Of a DNA stretch of 64,000 bases, positions 22,225-35,115 are shown piece by piece. Position numbers and translations under genes: made by a program. Under the pieces are notes generated by a model. The model was not told the DNA's origin. It made no database searches and saw nothing but the letters and a program-made list of their open reading frames with translations. The stretch lies in NCBI GenBank assembly GCA_036426205.1, contig WSYH01002437.1:1-64000 (forward strand), given 5' to 3'. Position 1 is the first letter of the stretch, and each line of letters begins with the position of its first letter. The DNA comes from Ascaphus truei (lineage: Eukaryota > Chordata > Amphibia > Anura > Ascaphidae).

Positions 22225-22539
22225 CAAGGGGGGGGGGAGGGGCAGAGTCTCGACTGAGTCCTCAGGGCCCCCCCCCAACAGGTCAGGGTTTCAGGGTGTT
22301 ATCCCAGTTTCAGCACAGGTGGCTCAATCAGGGCTCCTTCAAAGCCTGGAGCCTCTAGATGAGCCACCCGTGCTGGCAGGGGACTGATTAGCCACTGTGC
22401 TGAAGCAGGGGACAGATTGAGGCCAACAGTGCTGTGAAGCAGGAACTGATTGACCACCTGTGCTGAAGCTAGGTCAATCCTGAAAACTGACTGGTTGGGG
22501 GGAGGGGGGGGGCCTTGAGTGACGGAGTGAGCACCCCTG
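22225..22539. mobile_element. Palindromic MITE family P, copy 1c
   Basis: Lies ~130 bp after the previous copy. Here the right arm is expanded: about four gagcca-cctgtgctgaag modules against one in the left arm. Duplicate at 40,589-40,898. Confidence 0.8.
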
Positions 22540-23294
22540 CTTTAATGCAGGACTCTGGACCCATGACCACGCCCGAAATCCGGGTCCACCAGGCTTTCAG
22601 GGGGGGAAGCTAGGCATTCGTCAATAGGTGACATGCGTATACCATGAGTAGAGACATGCAGAGAGCGGTGCCGTTTTCAGCACTGAAACATGGTAATGGA
22701 GGGTAACGTCAGTAAGAAACGGCTCAGATGTGTAACGGCGCGGCAAAACGTTTGAATATAATCATTGTTCAGAATCTAAATGGACATTACAACAAGCTTC
22801 TGCCCCATCTGACTCTCAATCTTCCATGAATCCGGCCAACTTTTGGAGAACTTACAGGGGTGGAGGTCCTGGCTCAATTTCCTCGCCTGCTTCCACAGAT
22901 GAAAAGTATAAGTAGTTGGTGGCAAGTACTGTTACTCAGAACCATAACATATCTGTGGCATAGCTGTCCCACCTGCATCAATGCGCTGTTTGCGTTTGCC
23001 TGTTAACATGAATTTTTAAAAGATAATTTATTATCTGGTCAGTTGCAATTCAACAATCGATGCTCCCGAAATGGATGAAGATTCTTATTTCCATGTTTCG
23101 GTGTTTTGACTAGTTATGAAAAAGCATGGTGTTTATTCCATGTGTCCAGTTGATTAATTGGGGGCAAAAGATAGCCCTAAATGTATTATTATTATATATT
23201 AGTTCTGCGGTTCATTGCACCAGTTTTTCAGTGGGGAGAATGGAGCGATATTAAACCATATACATCCTAACTCTCGGCAACGGCCCGTCGGCAA
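22540..23294. other. Non-coding, duplicated at 40,899-41,625
   Basis: AT-rich; no feature recognised. Confidence 0.4.
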
Positions 23295-26200
23295 TTAGGT
23301 GCAGACGGCTCTCCAAAAATATGGGACACAATGTTGAAAGTGCTGACGTGCTCCGACGACAAACGCACCTCTCACACACCATGCCTGTTTCCATCTCTCA
23401 CTTGCCAACACCCCCAGGCTTCATGACAGCTATCATGATGCTGATTCCCAGCAGGTAGCCAATCGGAGATGGAGGAAGCGGCCCAGCCCCGTAGTAGACC
23501 AGCCTGCTCTCTCCCTGCTCGTCGAAATATCGCCGGCCCCCCCCAAGCCTGTCCGGTCACTATGTCCAAAGCGGGTAATACCGGAACAAATTACATTCCA
23601 GAGGGGGTAATACCCATATAAACTTACACACCCAGAGATGTCAATACCGGTATCCACATAAACGAACCAGACACGTAATACCGGTATTACCAATACACGC
23701 CAATAGAGATATAGTCGGTATACACTATACACGGCCAGAGAAGAGAGTAATACCGGTTACCACATAAACGCCAGACACGTTAACATACCGGTAAAATAAC
23801 GCCACCATAGAGATTAATTCCGTTGTATACCAACATTACACGCCAGACGACAGTAATACCGGTATACAATTACAGCCCTAGTAAGGTAGGTACTACTGGT
23901 ATACACATACACGCCCAGAGAGGGTAATACCGGTATATACACTAGGATACACGCCAGAGAGGTAATACCGGTTCCAACATAGACGACCAGAGGAGGGTAA
24001 TACCGGTCAAGACACGACCAACGCCCAGATGACGGTAAACCGGTATACACTACACGCCCGAGAGGTAATATCGGTATACACATACACGCACAGAGACTAT
24101 TACCAGTAGACAATACACGCCCAGAGTACGTAACGTCAGGACTGGAACGAGGTAATACTATACAGTTACACGCCCAGGGAGGTAAACGCGATACACATAC
24201 AGCCCAGAGAGTATACCGGATATACCATTACACGGCCCAGATGATGGTAAACCGGTATACGGCAATCCACGGGTCAAGAAACGCCAAGAGACGTGATGCG
24301 GTAATACCAGTATGACACATACAGCCCAGAGAGGTAATACCGCGTAATACATACACGCGGCCCAGAGAGGAATACCGGTATACCACATACACGCCCAGAG
24401 AGGTAAAACGGTATACACATACACGCCCAGAGGGTTGACAGATACCCACACCAGAGAAGGTAATAATCGTATACAATACAGCGCCAGAGACGTAATACCG
24501 AGCTATACACATACACGCCAGAGAGGTAATACCTAGTATTACATCCACGCCCCGTAGGAATACGTATAACATACACGCCCAGAGAGGTAATACCGGATAT
24601 AAATAACGCCCCAGAGACTGGTAATAAGAGTATATACATACACGACCAGAGAGGTAATACCGTAATACGATCATACCACGCCAGACGAGGATCAATACCG
24701 GTATACGCATACACGCCCAGAGAGGGTAATACCGGTATAGCCATACAAGCCCAGAGGAGGTTAATACCGGAACACATTAAACGCCCAAGAGAGGTAATAC
24801 CGGTTATACACATTTCACGGGGCCCAGAGGTAATACCGGATCACACATACACGCCACAGAGAGGTAATACCGGTATTAAACAGATACAGCCCAGAGAGGT
24901 AATACCGGTATACACATACACGCCCAGAGAGGTAATCCGAGTATACACATACACCCCAGAGAGGTAATACCGGTACACATACACGCCAGAGAGGTGTAAG
25001 GTAATACCGGTATACAATACCCGCGCCAGAGACAGGGAGACCGGTCTACACATACACGCCCAGAGAGGTAGACCGGGTATAACATACACGCCCAGAGAGG
25101 TAACGGGTACAATCAGCCAAGGGTATACCGGTTACACATAGCCGCCAGAGAGTATACCGGTTGACACATACACGCCCAGAGATGTTCCGGTAATACCGGT
25201 ATTACACATACATCGCCGAAGAGGGTGGTAATACGTATACACATACACGCCCAGTAGAAAGAGTCATATTATCCGGTATACAATAAACACCATAGAGATA
25301 ATACGGGCTATACAACATTACCGCCAGAGACGTAAACCGTAACAAATACACGCCCCAGATAGGTTTATATACTGGTATACACTACACGCCAAGACGGCGG
25401 TAATAACGGGTATATAAACATACAAGCACGGGGCCCCAGAGAGGTAATACCGGTATACCACAGAGACGCACCGCGAGGAGAGGTTAATTACGGTATACAC
25501 CATACACGCACAGGAGGTAATACCGGTTATACACATAACGCCCACGAGCAGGGAATAGTCGGTTATACACATACACGCCAGAGACGTAATACCAGTATAC
25601 GAACTCACGCCCAGAGTATAAGGACACATAACGACCAGAGTTTGACCGGTATACAATACACGCCAGGGATCGGTAATAACCGTGTACTACATTACAAGAC
25701 CAGAGGTAGGTAATACCGGTATGAACATACACGGACCAGAGATGGTAATACCAGGTATACGCATCACAGCCCAGAGACCGGTAATACCGGTATACACATA
25801 CACGCCCAGAAGGGTACATACCGGTATACTAATACACGCCCCAGAGAGGTATGGTTGGTAATAACCACGAGGTACGTATACACATACACGCCCCAGAGAG
25901 GTAATACGGATACACATACCACGCCGAGAGGTAATACCGGGTTAACACATACACGCCCGAGAGAGAGGAATATCGGTAACACATACACGCAGAGACGTAA
26001 TACCAGTATACAATACACCGCCCAGATAAGAAGTAATACCGGATAAATACACATACAGCCCAGGATGGTAATACCGGTATACACATACCAGCCCAAGAGG
26101 TATACCGGATATAACAGACAAGGGTATAACGTTACAATACACGCCCAGAGAGGTCGTAATACCGGTATACGATCATACACGCCCAGAAGAGAGGGTAATA

Positions 26201-26998
26201 CGGTATAGCAATACAACCGCACCAGAGAGGGTAATACCGGTTATAACCATACACGCAGAAGTGGTATACCGGTATATCACATACACGCCCAGAGAGGGTA
26301 AACCCGGATACACATTACACGCCCAAGAGAGTAATACCGGTATACGCATTACACGCCCAGAGAGGTAATACCGGTATACAACATACACGCCAGAGACGCG
26401 TGGTAATACCGGTATACACATAACGCCCGAGGAGCGGTTTTGGTAATACCGGGATACACATACACGCCAGAGAGGGGTTGGTCTAATACCGGTATTACAC
26501 ATCTACACGGCCCAGAGGGTAAACGGTATACACATACCACGCCCAGAGAGAGTAAATACCGGATCACATTACAACGCCCAGAGAGTAATACCGGTATACA
26601 CATACACGCCCAGAGAGGTAATACGCGAGATACCATAACAGCAGAGAGGGTAATACCGGCTATACACATACACGCACAGAGAGGTAAATACCGGTTATCA
26701 CATACACGCCCAGAGAGTAAGCGGGTTATACATACAGCCGGGATAGTATAACATACACGCCAGAGAGGTCAATACACGGTATATACACATTACCGCCCAG
26801 AGATGGTATACCGGTATACACAACACGCCCAGAGGAGGGTAATACCGGTATACACGATACAAGCCCAGAAGGTAAACGTAGTATAACATACACGCCAGGA
26901 GGTAATACCGGTTATACACATACCAGCCCAGTGTAACCTCTAATAATTTACGGGACAGAGGTTTCCAAATAAGAGACGTCCGGTTCAATAACAGGGAC
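23295..26998 (-). mobile_element. Satellite-bearing DNA transposon, element A
   Basis: Left flank 23,295-23,563 (with 'ccaaaaatatgggacacaat' and 'gagcaggg'-type words in complement) and right flank 26,932-26,998 (with 'ccggttcaataacaggga') enclose a 33-bp satellite. The same two flanks enclose the arrays at 41.6-46.3 and 54.06-63.78 kb. No transposase. Orientation given relative to element C. hAT-like affinity is a guess from the terminal words. Confidence 0.8.
23564..26931 (-). repeat. 33-bp satellite array A (~100 units)
   Basis: Consensus unit in plus-strand reading: ggtaataccggtatacacat followed by acacgcccagaga. Each unit holds the dyad ATACCGGTAT. Units within the array carry many apparently random indels, more than at the edges. 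Confidence 0.95.
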
Positions 26999-27496
26999 CC
27001 TATAATAATTAACTAGAGGGTTAACTCTGTCTTGCGTACCGCACCGGCGCGCGAAAGATGCCGGACCTCCCTGGACATACAAGGCTAAGAATCCGGGTAA
27101 AGGAGCACACATATACATTAACAATCCGAGCGGATTTTATAAAGCCCAGCAGAGGGTGTGTGGGGGCACTACGGGAGGTTAGGCGAACTGGGAGTCCCTG
27201 ACAGTACATCTTAATATTATAGCGAAAGCCAAGAAACATAGGTTTGCCGGGGGGCTGACGAAAGTACATTTACACAGCCAGGCTAAGAAATGCGGTTGGG
27301 AACAATCGGTCGTACCCACTCCAGGACAACGCTGCCAGACTTGAGACGTTAAACAAACGTCATGTTCATTCCGTGGAATGTTTTTGAAAAGGGCAAAACC
27401 ACGACGGCAACTGAATACAACTCGCGAGGTGCAATAAAGGTTACGGCCGTGCAATGCGGTGTACCATATATCAAATAATTTTGATGGCTCTAAATC
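26999..27496. other. Non-coding flank, duplicated at 46,272-46,736
   Basis: No gene recognised; the two copies differ by many indels. Confidence 0.45.
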
Positions 27497-27775
27497 CAGG
27501 GTGGGGGGGGCAACTCCAGTCACTAAACGGGCCAAAACAGGTCAGGTTTTGCAGGATATCATCCATGCTTCAGCACAGGTGGCACAATCAGTCCCAGCTT
27601 CGCCACAGGAGGTCAATCAGTCTCAGCTTGCAGCAAGGTGGCTCAATCAGTGGCTCAGTCTCCGATGGGCCAATGAATTGAGCCACACGTGTGCGAAAGC
27701 AGGGATGGATATCCTGACAACCGGACGTGTTGGTGGCCCTGTGAGGCGGCCGTTGCCCACCCACTGGTCTATACA
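27497..27775. mobile_element. Palindromic MITE family P, last copy of block 1
   Basis: Starts caggg at 27,497, with the left arm carrying three modules (cttcagcacaggtggcacaa and variants), and ends ttgcccacccactgg. Duplicate at 46,737-47,024. Marks the right limit of copy 1; similarity stops ~30 bp later. Confidence 0.8.
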
Positions 27776-28079
27776 TATTTCTATCAGAAATGTGTGTCTT
27801 TATTTAGTTTTTTTATTCTGTCATTTTCTATTGAAAATAATGTGGTTTGCTTCGGGAAGGAGTTTGTTTGGGGCCGTTCAGCCGCGAGAAGCCACATTGT
27901 ACCGCGTTTTGAAGCAAGTGACCCGGACAGGATCCTCAGCTAGCGGTCGTTTGCCGCTAACCTTAGCCATTACCCTGAAAACCCATAATCCTAATGTACC
28001 CTAAATACTATTAAACCCCTTCCACAAAAACCCTAAAATGGTAACACCCTTACCCCTAAAACTACACCTCTACCCCAGG
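27776..28079. other. Start of spacer: C/A-rich 'ccctaaa' stretch
   Basis: From 27,955 to 28,075 there are many loosely spaced ccctaaa, ccctga and ccctaaaa words, reminiscent of degenerate telomere-like DNA but without a fixed 6-bp period. No gene. Confidence 0.4.
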
Positions 28080-28270
28080 GGAACGCAAACATTTTCCACC
28101 CGTCTGCCTGCTACATTGACGCCGCGTCCTGCCAAGTGGAGACGCTCACAGGTCTTGCATTCCCGTTATTGTAGTGCATAAAGCCTCATGCGCTCCCCCG
28201 GCATTTTAAGGTAATAAGTGCTGGGGGAAAGAGCGCAGGACCCTGCAAACCCCCGCGCCCCCCAGACAAA
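28080..28270. repeat. Decayed CpG-rich core related to the 9.27-9.69 kb foldback
   Basis: Shares, in inverse orientation, the order gccgcg, 'ccccggcattt', gagcgc, 'cccgcgcccccc' and ctcccgccc with the core at 9,360-9,540. Confidence 0.45.
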
Positions 28271-28563
28271 TCTCCCGCCCCCAGTCCTCAGGCCAGGTCT
28301 TTTAGGTATGCCCTGCGTAGCAACAGGTGGCTGATCAGAGGCTCAGTTGCTTGAAGACTGAGCATGACTTTGAAATCCATGCTGCTGATTGCGGTGACAG
28401 ATGATGCATTTGTGCTGATCAGCAGGGCACGCAATTGAGCCACACCTGCGCAGACGGCAGGGACCCGGTGGACTCTTGAGCAACCGATGCTGAGCCCCAG
28501 GGTCTATCCCGAAAACCTGACCCGTATGGTGGCCCTTGGAGGTTACTGGAGCTTGGCTTTAGC
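28271..28563. mobile_element. Palindromic MITE family P, decayed copy
   Basis: Recognisable words: ccagtcctcag, caacaggtggctgatcag, gaggctcag, gagccacacctg, aaaacctgacc and ggtggccctt. Arms heavily mutated. Confidence 0.55.
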
Positions 28564-29529
28564 ACTGCGTTCTACAACCCTGCCCACCTACTGTCCGGTT
28601 TCTCTTCTCCCCTTCTTCTGCTCCGTCGTCTAAATATTTTAGCCACCAACGCTTCATTCTGCGGCGGGGATAACTCACCCGGCTATTTTATTCCATCAAA
28701 TGGACGAAAATTGGATGAACAAACTCGCAGCAATATAGAACCCGTTTTTTTTTTTTTTAGTCGAATGGGTATGTCAATCACAACATATCCAGGTGACTAC
28801 CGCTCGAGAATAGCCCCAAATATCCCAAGAGAATCTACTTCCCGGGATCAGCCTACTTTCCTCACACCTATGCTATAAAACCCATCTGTCTTCCCAGGGA
28901 GCATGTTACGCCCTTGTTATTTGACATGCTAACGTGATGGTCCTGTTCGATTTAAGAGATGGTTGGATTAATAGAACATGCAGGAAGGCGTGGTGCCCCC
29001 CCGACTAGGGCAGTTTTATACATGTTCACGACACACAACCCGTTTTCGGGACGTCCCTTTCTGTGCGTGGTTCACCATGGGCCTAGGTCGACCAAAGGAT
29101 TTGGTGCGCATTCCTTCCCCGTGAAAACATGTGAGTGTAGTACGTACACCCTCTCTCATACACCCAGACGTACACGATACACATCCGGGTTTATGGCGCC
29201 ACTTCGCCAGCTGTGTGTGTTTCTTCCAAGTCGATGTGTAGAGGTACTTTGCTTTTAGTCAAACGGTGACCTCGTTACTTAGTCCTAGCTGGAGATCGCC
29301 GGGACTTTGATAGACGTTCACACCCCAGCACATGACCAATTTCAACACAGTGGGGCTGTGAAAAGGGGCCATGCCAGCAGATACCATCTATTGGTTCTTG
29401 TGTCCTTTCCTGGGAATTATAACTATTTCAAAGTAACTGTGATTTGCCAGCGGACAAAGGTTTAAATTATTGTCCGAGTAACCCCCTTCCCCCCTTCTTT
29501 GTATGGATCTAATATATTCTATATATCCC

Positions 29530-29533
<4 letters not shown>
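28564..29533. other. Spacer between the two duplicated blocks; no gene
   Basis: Not present elsewhere in the window as far as I can see. A T-run lies at 28,745-28,759. No frame has recognisable homology. Confidence 0.4.
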
Positions 29534-29561
<28 letters not shown>

Positions 29562-29562
29562 C
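29534..29562. repeat. (TATC)n microsatellite
   Basis: About seven tandem tatc units, followed by imperfect tctgt/ctatc words to ~29,735. Confidence 0.9.
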
Positions 29563-30031
29563 CCTCCCGATCATCTATTACTGCTACTCTCTATCTCCCA
29601 TCTGTTATCTGTCTCTATCGTCTATCTACCTCTGTATTCAGGTTTATGCTCTGTATCTGTCTGTCATCCATGCTCTCGTCTGTTCGATCTCGCTTTGGCT
29701 ACTGTGTTTTGCAGTTGTCTGTCTGTCTCTGTCTGTATGAGGTACTGTAGGGGGGACATAATTTATTGATTAATGGCCGCTCCCACGCTTGCTCCCGGGC
29801 AGTTGAGGCGGGAGGCGCCGGGCGCAGGGGTGTGAGGCGCAGGGGTGGGGGGTGTTCGGCGGTAGGTGTGTTTGTTTGGCGGCAGGGGTGTTTATTTATT
29901 TGGGGGGGAGTTGAGAGGTGGGGCCGGGGGGGAGTTGAGAGGTGTTGCGGCGGCACGAGGGTAGCAGTGACCACGGCGCCTGCTTTGAGTGGGGGAGAGG
30001 GGGGGGAGAGAGGTGGTGCGGCGGTGCGAGG
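29563..30031. repeat. G-rich degenerate tandem repeat preceding copy 2
   Basis: Contains repeated 'gggggagttgagaggtg' (29,903 and 29,930) and 'gcggcgcgaggg'-type words, similar in kind to 11,500-11,680 but with real substitutions as well as indels. It may be the edge of the same repeat family. Confidence 0.5.
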
Positions 30032-30407
30032 GTAGCGGAGAGTGAGTAATTTTACTGCGGAGCGGGCGGGCCATTTTGAGAGTGTGATTGAAGCGGCGAC
30101 AGGGTAATGCGGAGATTTTGCGTGCGTAACGGGCGGGAAGGGAGTGTTCATCGGGCGGGAAGGCGGACATTTTGAGTATGATGATGAGGTGAAGTTGGAA
30201 ATTTTGTGTGCGTAGCGGCGAGAGGGTGAAATTGCTGACGGGAACGGGCGGAACGTGGAGTGTGGGGCAGCCGTGAAGGCGCAAAATTTGAGGGGGTAGC
30301 GGCAGACAGGGTGCTGACTCCGCAGGGGTGACAGTCTCAGGTGACAGTCTCAGGGTGTGTGTGTGTCACAGTGGGGTAGGTGTGTCCGTTATGTCAGCAT
30401 ACCTCTT

Positions 30408-30528
30408 GGCCAATGAGAGTCGTGGGGGAGGCGGGCCATGGGGGCGGGCGGACCGAGGGACCAATGAGAATCCCCACATCTACAAACAATCAAACACTTT
30501 TCAGTTTTATATATATTAGATCTATAAA
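30408..30528. promoter_or_regulatory. CCAAT/GC-box/TATA-like cluster (copy 2)
   Basis: CCAATGAGA at 30,410 and 30,461, gggggcggg at 30,440, and ttttatatatatt near 30,505. Same spacing as copy 1. Activity inferred only. Confidence 0.35.
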
Positions 30529-31974
30529 CTGCGTGACTTTCGCAACCCGACTCCCCAAAAAGTCGAATAAAAGTGGGAACGCCCGCTTTTTGGGGCCAGA
30601 ACTTCCCAGTGCTACTTTGCTTTCGTTCTAAGGCGTTCTCAGTACACCTAACGGAGTCAGTCAGATGTTGTAGGCCCGTGATGTAATGTTATCTTTTACC
30701 CACCAACGTTATTTAACTAGAATATACGGCGGGAGCACTAGTTTTTAGTTTTTTCTTTTACTTCTACGTTCTGTTAATCACTGGAAGCCTCTAAGGATTA
30801 TCATAACACTGCACCACTGCACAGATGTTCCCAAATTCTCCTCCTCAGCACTAACCGTAGAAAAAACAAGGCTTCTTTACTTTCCAGCGAGCCCACTCTG
30901 CTTTCTCAAAGCTAAGCAGAAAGTAATGTCTAGTAGGCCAGTTAATAAGGTCGGGGGAAAAAAAAAACCCTAGTGATTCCGCGGAGCTGGGCTTAATTAT
31001 AGCGTCATTAGGAGACCTCTGGTAGCAAAGGAACGTTTCAGATGTATCTTCTCGGATTAGCACCTCGAGCAAAGGCAAACACGAAACGCATGGTACGTCT
31101 TACCAGGCGGTGTTAAGGGTGTCCCATCGCAGCGCAGGCACGCAGGCGGAAAACCTCACGGGAATGAAAATCTATGCATATGAATTGGGCTGCAATTCGA
31201 GTTATGGATGTCTGCACCGCGCCGACAATGAGCACAGCGCTGTACAAAAGGACAGCAATGGGAATATTTAATATATATGCCAATGCTTTGGGGGCTTTTT
31301 TTATAAAAACATAATGCATTTTTTTTCCTTTTAAAGTCCCCAAAGCGTTTTACCAGGAAAGATATTTGGGGATATCTGTCTCGTTTACAATGGGGCAGGG
31401 TATGTATTCATTATTTGCGCATGTGCTGCAGCTTGCAGTATACCCGGCACTCGTGCTGTACAAAGTCACAATACTGTACAGACACAATGCCGGACATGAG
31501 AAATTGAAAATGTTTGTGCCTGTGGCAAAGGGAAACTTGTCGCGTGGATTTGGCACTGGAGTTTGAAAGAGGTCCTCCTACTTCAAAGGCCAGCGCCTTT
31601 TGTTATGTCAACTAGGAAGGCCCGATAGGCCAGGGAGCGCGGCCTCTGTATATGGGGATGGAATTTTCGGCTTCTCCCCCCAAATTTTGCCACCCTAGGT
31701 CCGGCCATAACGGGACATCTGCCACTGTTTGCATACCCAAGGCTGTAAGACTAAAGGCTAAATCTTAAATGGGAAAGACAACCCCAAGATCTAATAGGGG
31801 TTTGATGTTTTACAGCAGGTGGGAGAGTGGGCAGGCACGGGTGGGCTGAGTGGGTCTGATCTGTGGTCAGATCCTATGTTTCTAGGCCTTACAAGTACAA
31901 TAATGTAACAAATCGCTCTCCTACATTGGACACAGATGTTTAGGGACGGGAAAGGTTTTTTTTTTAACATAGGG
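30529..31974. other. Non-coding, duplicate of 12,173-13,599
   Basis: No conserved open frame when the two copies are compared. Confidence 0.45.
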
Positions 31975-32303
31975 TTGAAGCATGGGGTCTCCGGATCTGA
32001 ACCCCATTAATTTCAGCCCCGTGGCCCCCCTGCTTCCAGAGATACAGACCTCCGAAAGGGGCGCCGGTAGCCGCTCCGCTTGCAGGGATCACGTAATGGC
32101 GGAGTTTCAAAGCCCACGCACCCTGCCGGCCAATAGGAAGCCGTGACATCATCCTGGGCGACTTCCTATTGGCCGCGCGTGACACGGGAGCTTTACATTT
32201 TGCTGAGATACCGGCGCCCTCTTTGGAGGTCTGTATCTTGTGAAGTAGGGGGTCCCCGGAGCTGAAATTAACGGGGTCCAGCTCCAGAGACCCCCTGCTT
32301 CAA
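31975..32303. mobile_element. Foldback MITE family G, copy 2a
   Basis: The 13-bp inverted repeat ggccaataggaag (32,128-32,140) / cttcctattggcc (32,162-32,174) is perfect here. Ends ttgaagca and tgcttcaa are inverted. Confidence 0.82.
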
Positions 32304-33913
32304 CACTGTGTTGAAATTTTTTTTATAATGAAGACAAATAGTGCAATAACTGCTTTTTTAATAACTCTGCAGAGTTCCCAAGAGTTTATCCTGACAATAT
32401 TTGATCATATCATGTTCTGTGCAGGTGACGAGTTCTAAAGCATTTAACGCATCATTTAACGCAGCAAAACCCAACTGTTTATTTACTGAATTTTAATGGG
32501 AGGGGGAGGGGTCTATTTTCAGCTTCACGTACATCCTGGATCCTGAGATACCAGTTTATTTGGCTGTGTTTCCCCTTTCCGGGAAATCAAAATGGCCGCC
32601 AAATCTTGCCGGTCCCGTGGCATTCCTATTTTGCGACCATTTAAATGTCCAAGTTGTAACACTGGTAGGTATCTGGGCGGTAGTGGGTCTCTAGGGCCAA
32701 AAAAATGGCGCGGGTTTAGCTCCAGAGGCAATTTAGGCGGATCGCGGCTTTCAGCGTTTGCATGCCGGACCGGCTACGGTGTCAGTATGCCATCGCGATC
32801 ATGTGACCGCGCCCCAGGAGAGCAGAACGCCATTCCGCCTAGAAAACAAGCAAAAAAAACCCTACGACGCCACAACCGGGTCACGGGGCGCTGGAGTGCC
32901 GGGCCTTACAACATGCTGGCTACGCCGTGTGCCTGGTTCTGTTCGGAGTCGGCGGCTTATATTTAAAAAGTGAATCCGCAGACTTTAGCACGGAGTAATG
33001 ATTGAGACGCGGTTACACGTGCAACGTGTTGTAGTTCAGGGGTGGCGCTTTAAAGATGGATTTGCTTCTATAGGGAAGAGTGTGGCGCGTTTTAACCCAT
33101 TCTGTGCTGGAGGAGCCAGCATCAGAAGGGGGTTTACGGAGGAGTCTGGCTGGGGGTAAGTAATTGGGGAGGTATTTTTTGATGTATGGGATGTTAGGGT
33201 GAAACTGTCAGCTCCTTCTATGCTACGGTTCATTTTTTTCACTGCAGACACCCACATGTCCTTAACTGAAATCAGATGGTCATTTTCATTACGCAGCACG
33301 GGGATGCAGGATCGTCGCCCACTCCCTCCCCTCCGCAAACCATTAGTGGTTAGAAAAACCCAAGCAGGGGAGGGAGGGGGGGGGGTTAACCCTTTGCCTG
33401 CTGCTAGTTTGATGGGACATAGCAAAATAGTAGCGGTTCTCAGCGTTGAACAAGAAATGTGTGAAACTTTTTCCCCCGAGTTGTTGGCGCGCCCTGCGAA
33501 ATGGCCAATTGTCCCTTTTTTTTAGAAAGTCGGTAGTCACAGCCTCAATTCGCCATGTCCATTTTGTTTAATTGTGCTAACTCTCACCCAGAACCCCTCC
33601 CCCCATCCCACCCCCCACCAGCACTATTCCAGGTTCCGGATGGGAGTTAAACGCCATTATAATGGTTGACAAAACTGCAAAATGATGGTGGAAATGTGTG
33701 ATTTCTGAGAACTTTTTAGCCTTTAAAATATTTCGCAACCGGGTTTGTCACAAATCGAATTTGGTACAAATTAAAAAAAAAACGATAAAAAAGTTCACAA
33801 AAGGTTTTTCCCGTCTCGAAGCTCAACACCCTCTGAGAAATGCTTCTAACCCAGAACTGTGATCTTGTCCAATCAGAGCACTCCTTTTGACACTAGACTA
33901 GTGTGGTTTTATT
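32304..33913. other. Non-coding, duplicate of 13,925-15,520
   Basis: No recognised gene. Confidence 0.45.
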
Positions 33914-34123
33914 CAGGCGGTCCTCGGTTATCCACCGGGACCCGTTCTGGAAGTAGCGCTGGATAGTGAAACCGTTGTAAAGTGAGTCCCATGTTAATCA
34001 GTGGCGGTGAGCGTCGGATAACACATCCAGGCGTAGGATAACGCATTCGGCGTCGAAAAATGGCCCTTGCATTGGATATGCCATTCGTTGTAAAGTGAAA
34101 CGTTGGATAACGAGAACGACCTG
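33914..34123. mobile_element. Tigger/pogo-like MITE T1, copy 2
   Basis: Termini caggcggtcctcggttatcc and ggataacgagaacgacctg are inverted with few mismatches; a TA follows the right end. Confidence 0.75.
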
Positions 34124-34535
34124 TACTAGGAATTGTTCGGAACTGCAATAATCTGATTGGCTCAGGCCATTGGCACACTTACGCCCCCAATAAACTTTGA
34201 CATGCCCTTGGAATGTTCCATCCACCTACAATTTGCGGGGCAGTACAACTTACTTTTCCCCAGGTGAGCTTTACGGAGCGGCTGAGAAATCCCCTGCCTT
34301 TTGGAAAAATAACGCATTAAAACTCACGTCGCCAATTAAAAATGCAAACTAGGCAATGCAATGTCAGCAACTGATTATTGGAGATATATCTAAAATATCT
34401 ATTCCTACACCCTCATATTAAAGCAGCAATCCCGTCAAATTTTTTTGTAAACCCCCCTCCCTGCCTCTTTTTATTTACATGGATGGGGACCAGTGGTTCC
34501 CCAAAGCTGGCAGAAGCTCTGGGGATCCCCTTGAA
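34124..34535. other. Non-coding, duplicate of 15,728-16,129
   Basis: No feature recognised. Confidence 0.4.
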
Positions 34536-34819
34536 CAGGGGTGCCCTACTCCAGTCCTCAAGCCCCCCTCCCTCCCCCCAACAGGTCAGGTTATCAGGAT
34601 ATCCCTGCTTCAGCACAGGTGGCTCAATCAGTACCTGCTTCAGCAAAGGTGGCTCAATCAGTCCCTGCTTCAGCACAGGTGGCTCAATCAGTCCCTACTT
34701 CAGCACAGGTGACTCAGTCTTTGACTGAGCCTCTGATTGAGCTACCTGTGCTGAAGCTGGGATATCTTGAAAACCTGACCTGTTGGGGCGGGCTTGGGGA
34801 CTGGAGTTGAGCACCCCTA
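34536..34819. mobile_element. Palindromic MITE family P, copy 2a
   Basis: Four left-arm modules versus one right-arm module; the loop 'ctcagtctttgactgag' itself is a small hairpin (34,712-34,728). Confidence 0.88.
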
Positions 34820-35115
34820 CCCTAGAACAAGCACGTTTACAGTCCCCTCCAGGGGAAACAAAATGGAGGTTTAAATCTCCCGTGTCATGCGATCCAATAG
34901 GAAGCTGCCACATCATCAGTTGAATCGTCCTATTGGCGTGTATGATGCGGGCAGATTTAAATACCACGGATTACCGGTGTTACTTTTACCAGTAAGTGTC
35001 TCTGGAGCCAGGGGGGCCCACGACCTGAAATGAATTCAGTTCAGCTCCAGGGACCCCAAAATGGGAAGTTGGGGGTTGCTGCTTTAACCACTTGTTGGCT
35101 TTGTAAAATACAGAT
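34820..35115. mobile_element. CCAAT-dyad MITE related to family G (copy 2)
   Basis: ccaatagga (34,893) and tcctattgg (34,928) face each other; ends with gctccagggacccc. Limits approximate. Confidence 0.45.

Larger units (their letters stand above)
11683..27780. repeat. Large direct duplication, copy 1 (~16.1 kb)
   Basis: Collinear with 30,032-~47,030. From 'gtagcggagagtgagtaa' at 11,683 to the family P MITE ending at 27,775, every element recurs in the same order and orientation. The block before the satellite is 11.88 kb here and 11.86 kb in copy 2. Differences seen are mainly 1-2-bp indels. Copy 1 is the poorer version: at 21,867-22,092 the palindrome arms are broken where copy 2 keeps them. 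Confidence 0.92.

Noticed and set aside
23564..26931. CRISPR-like regular repeats
   Set aside because: Units are contiguous with no spacers, and the genome is clearly eukaryotic.
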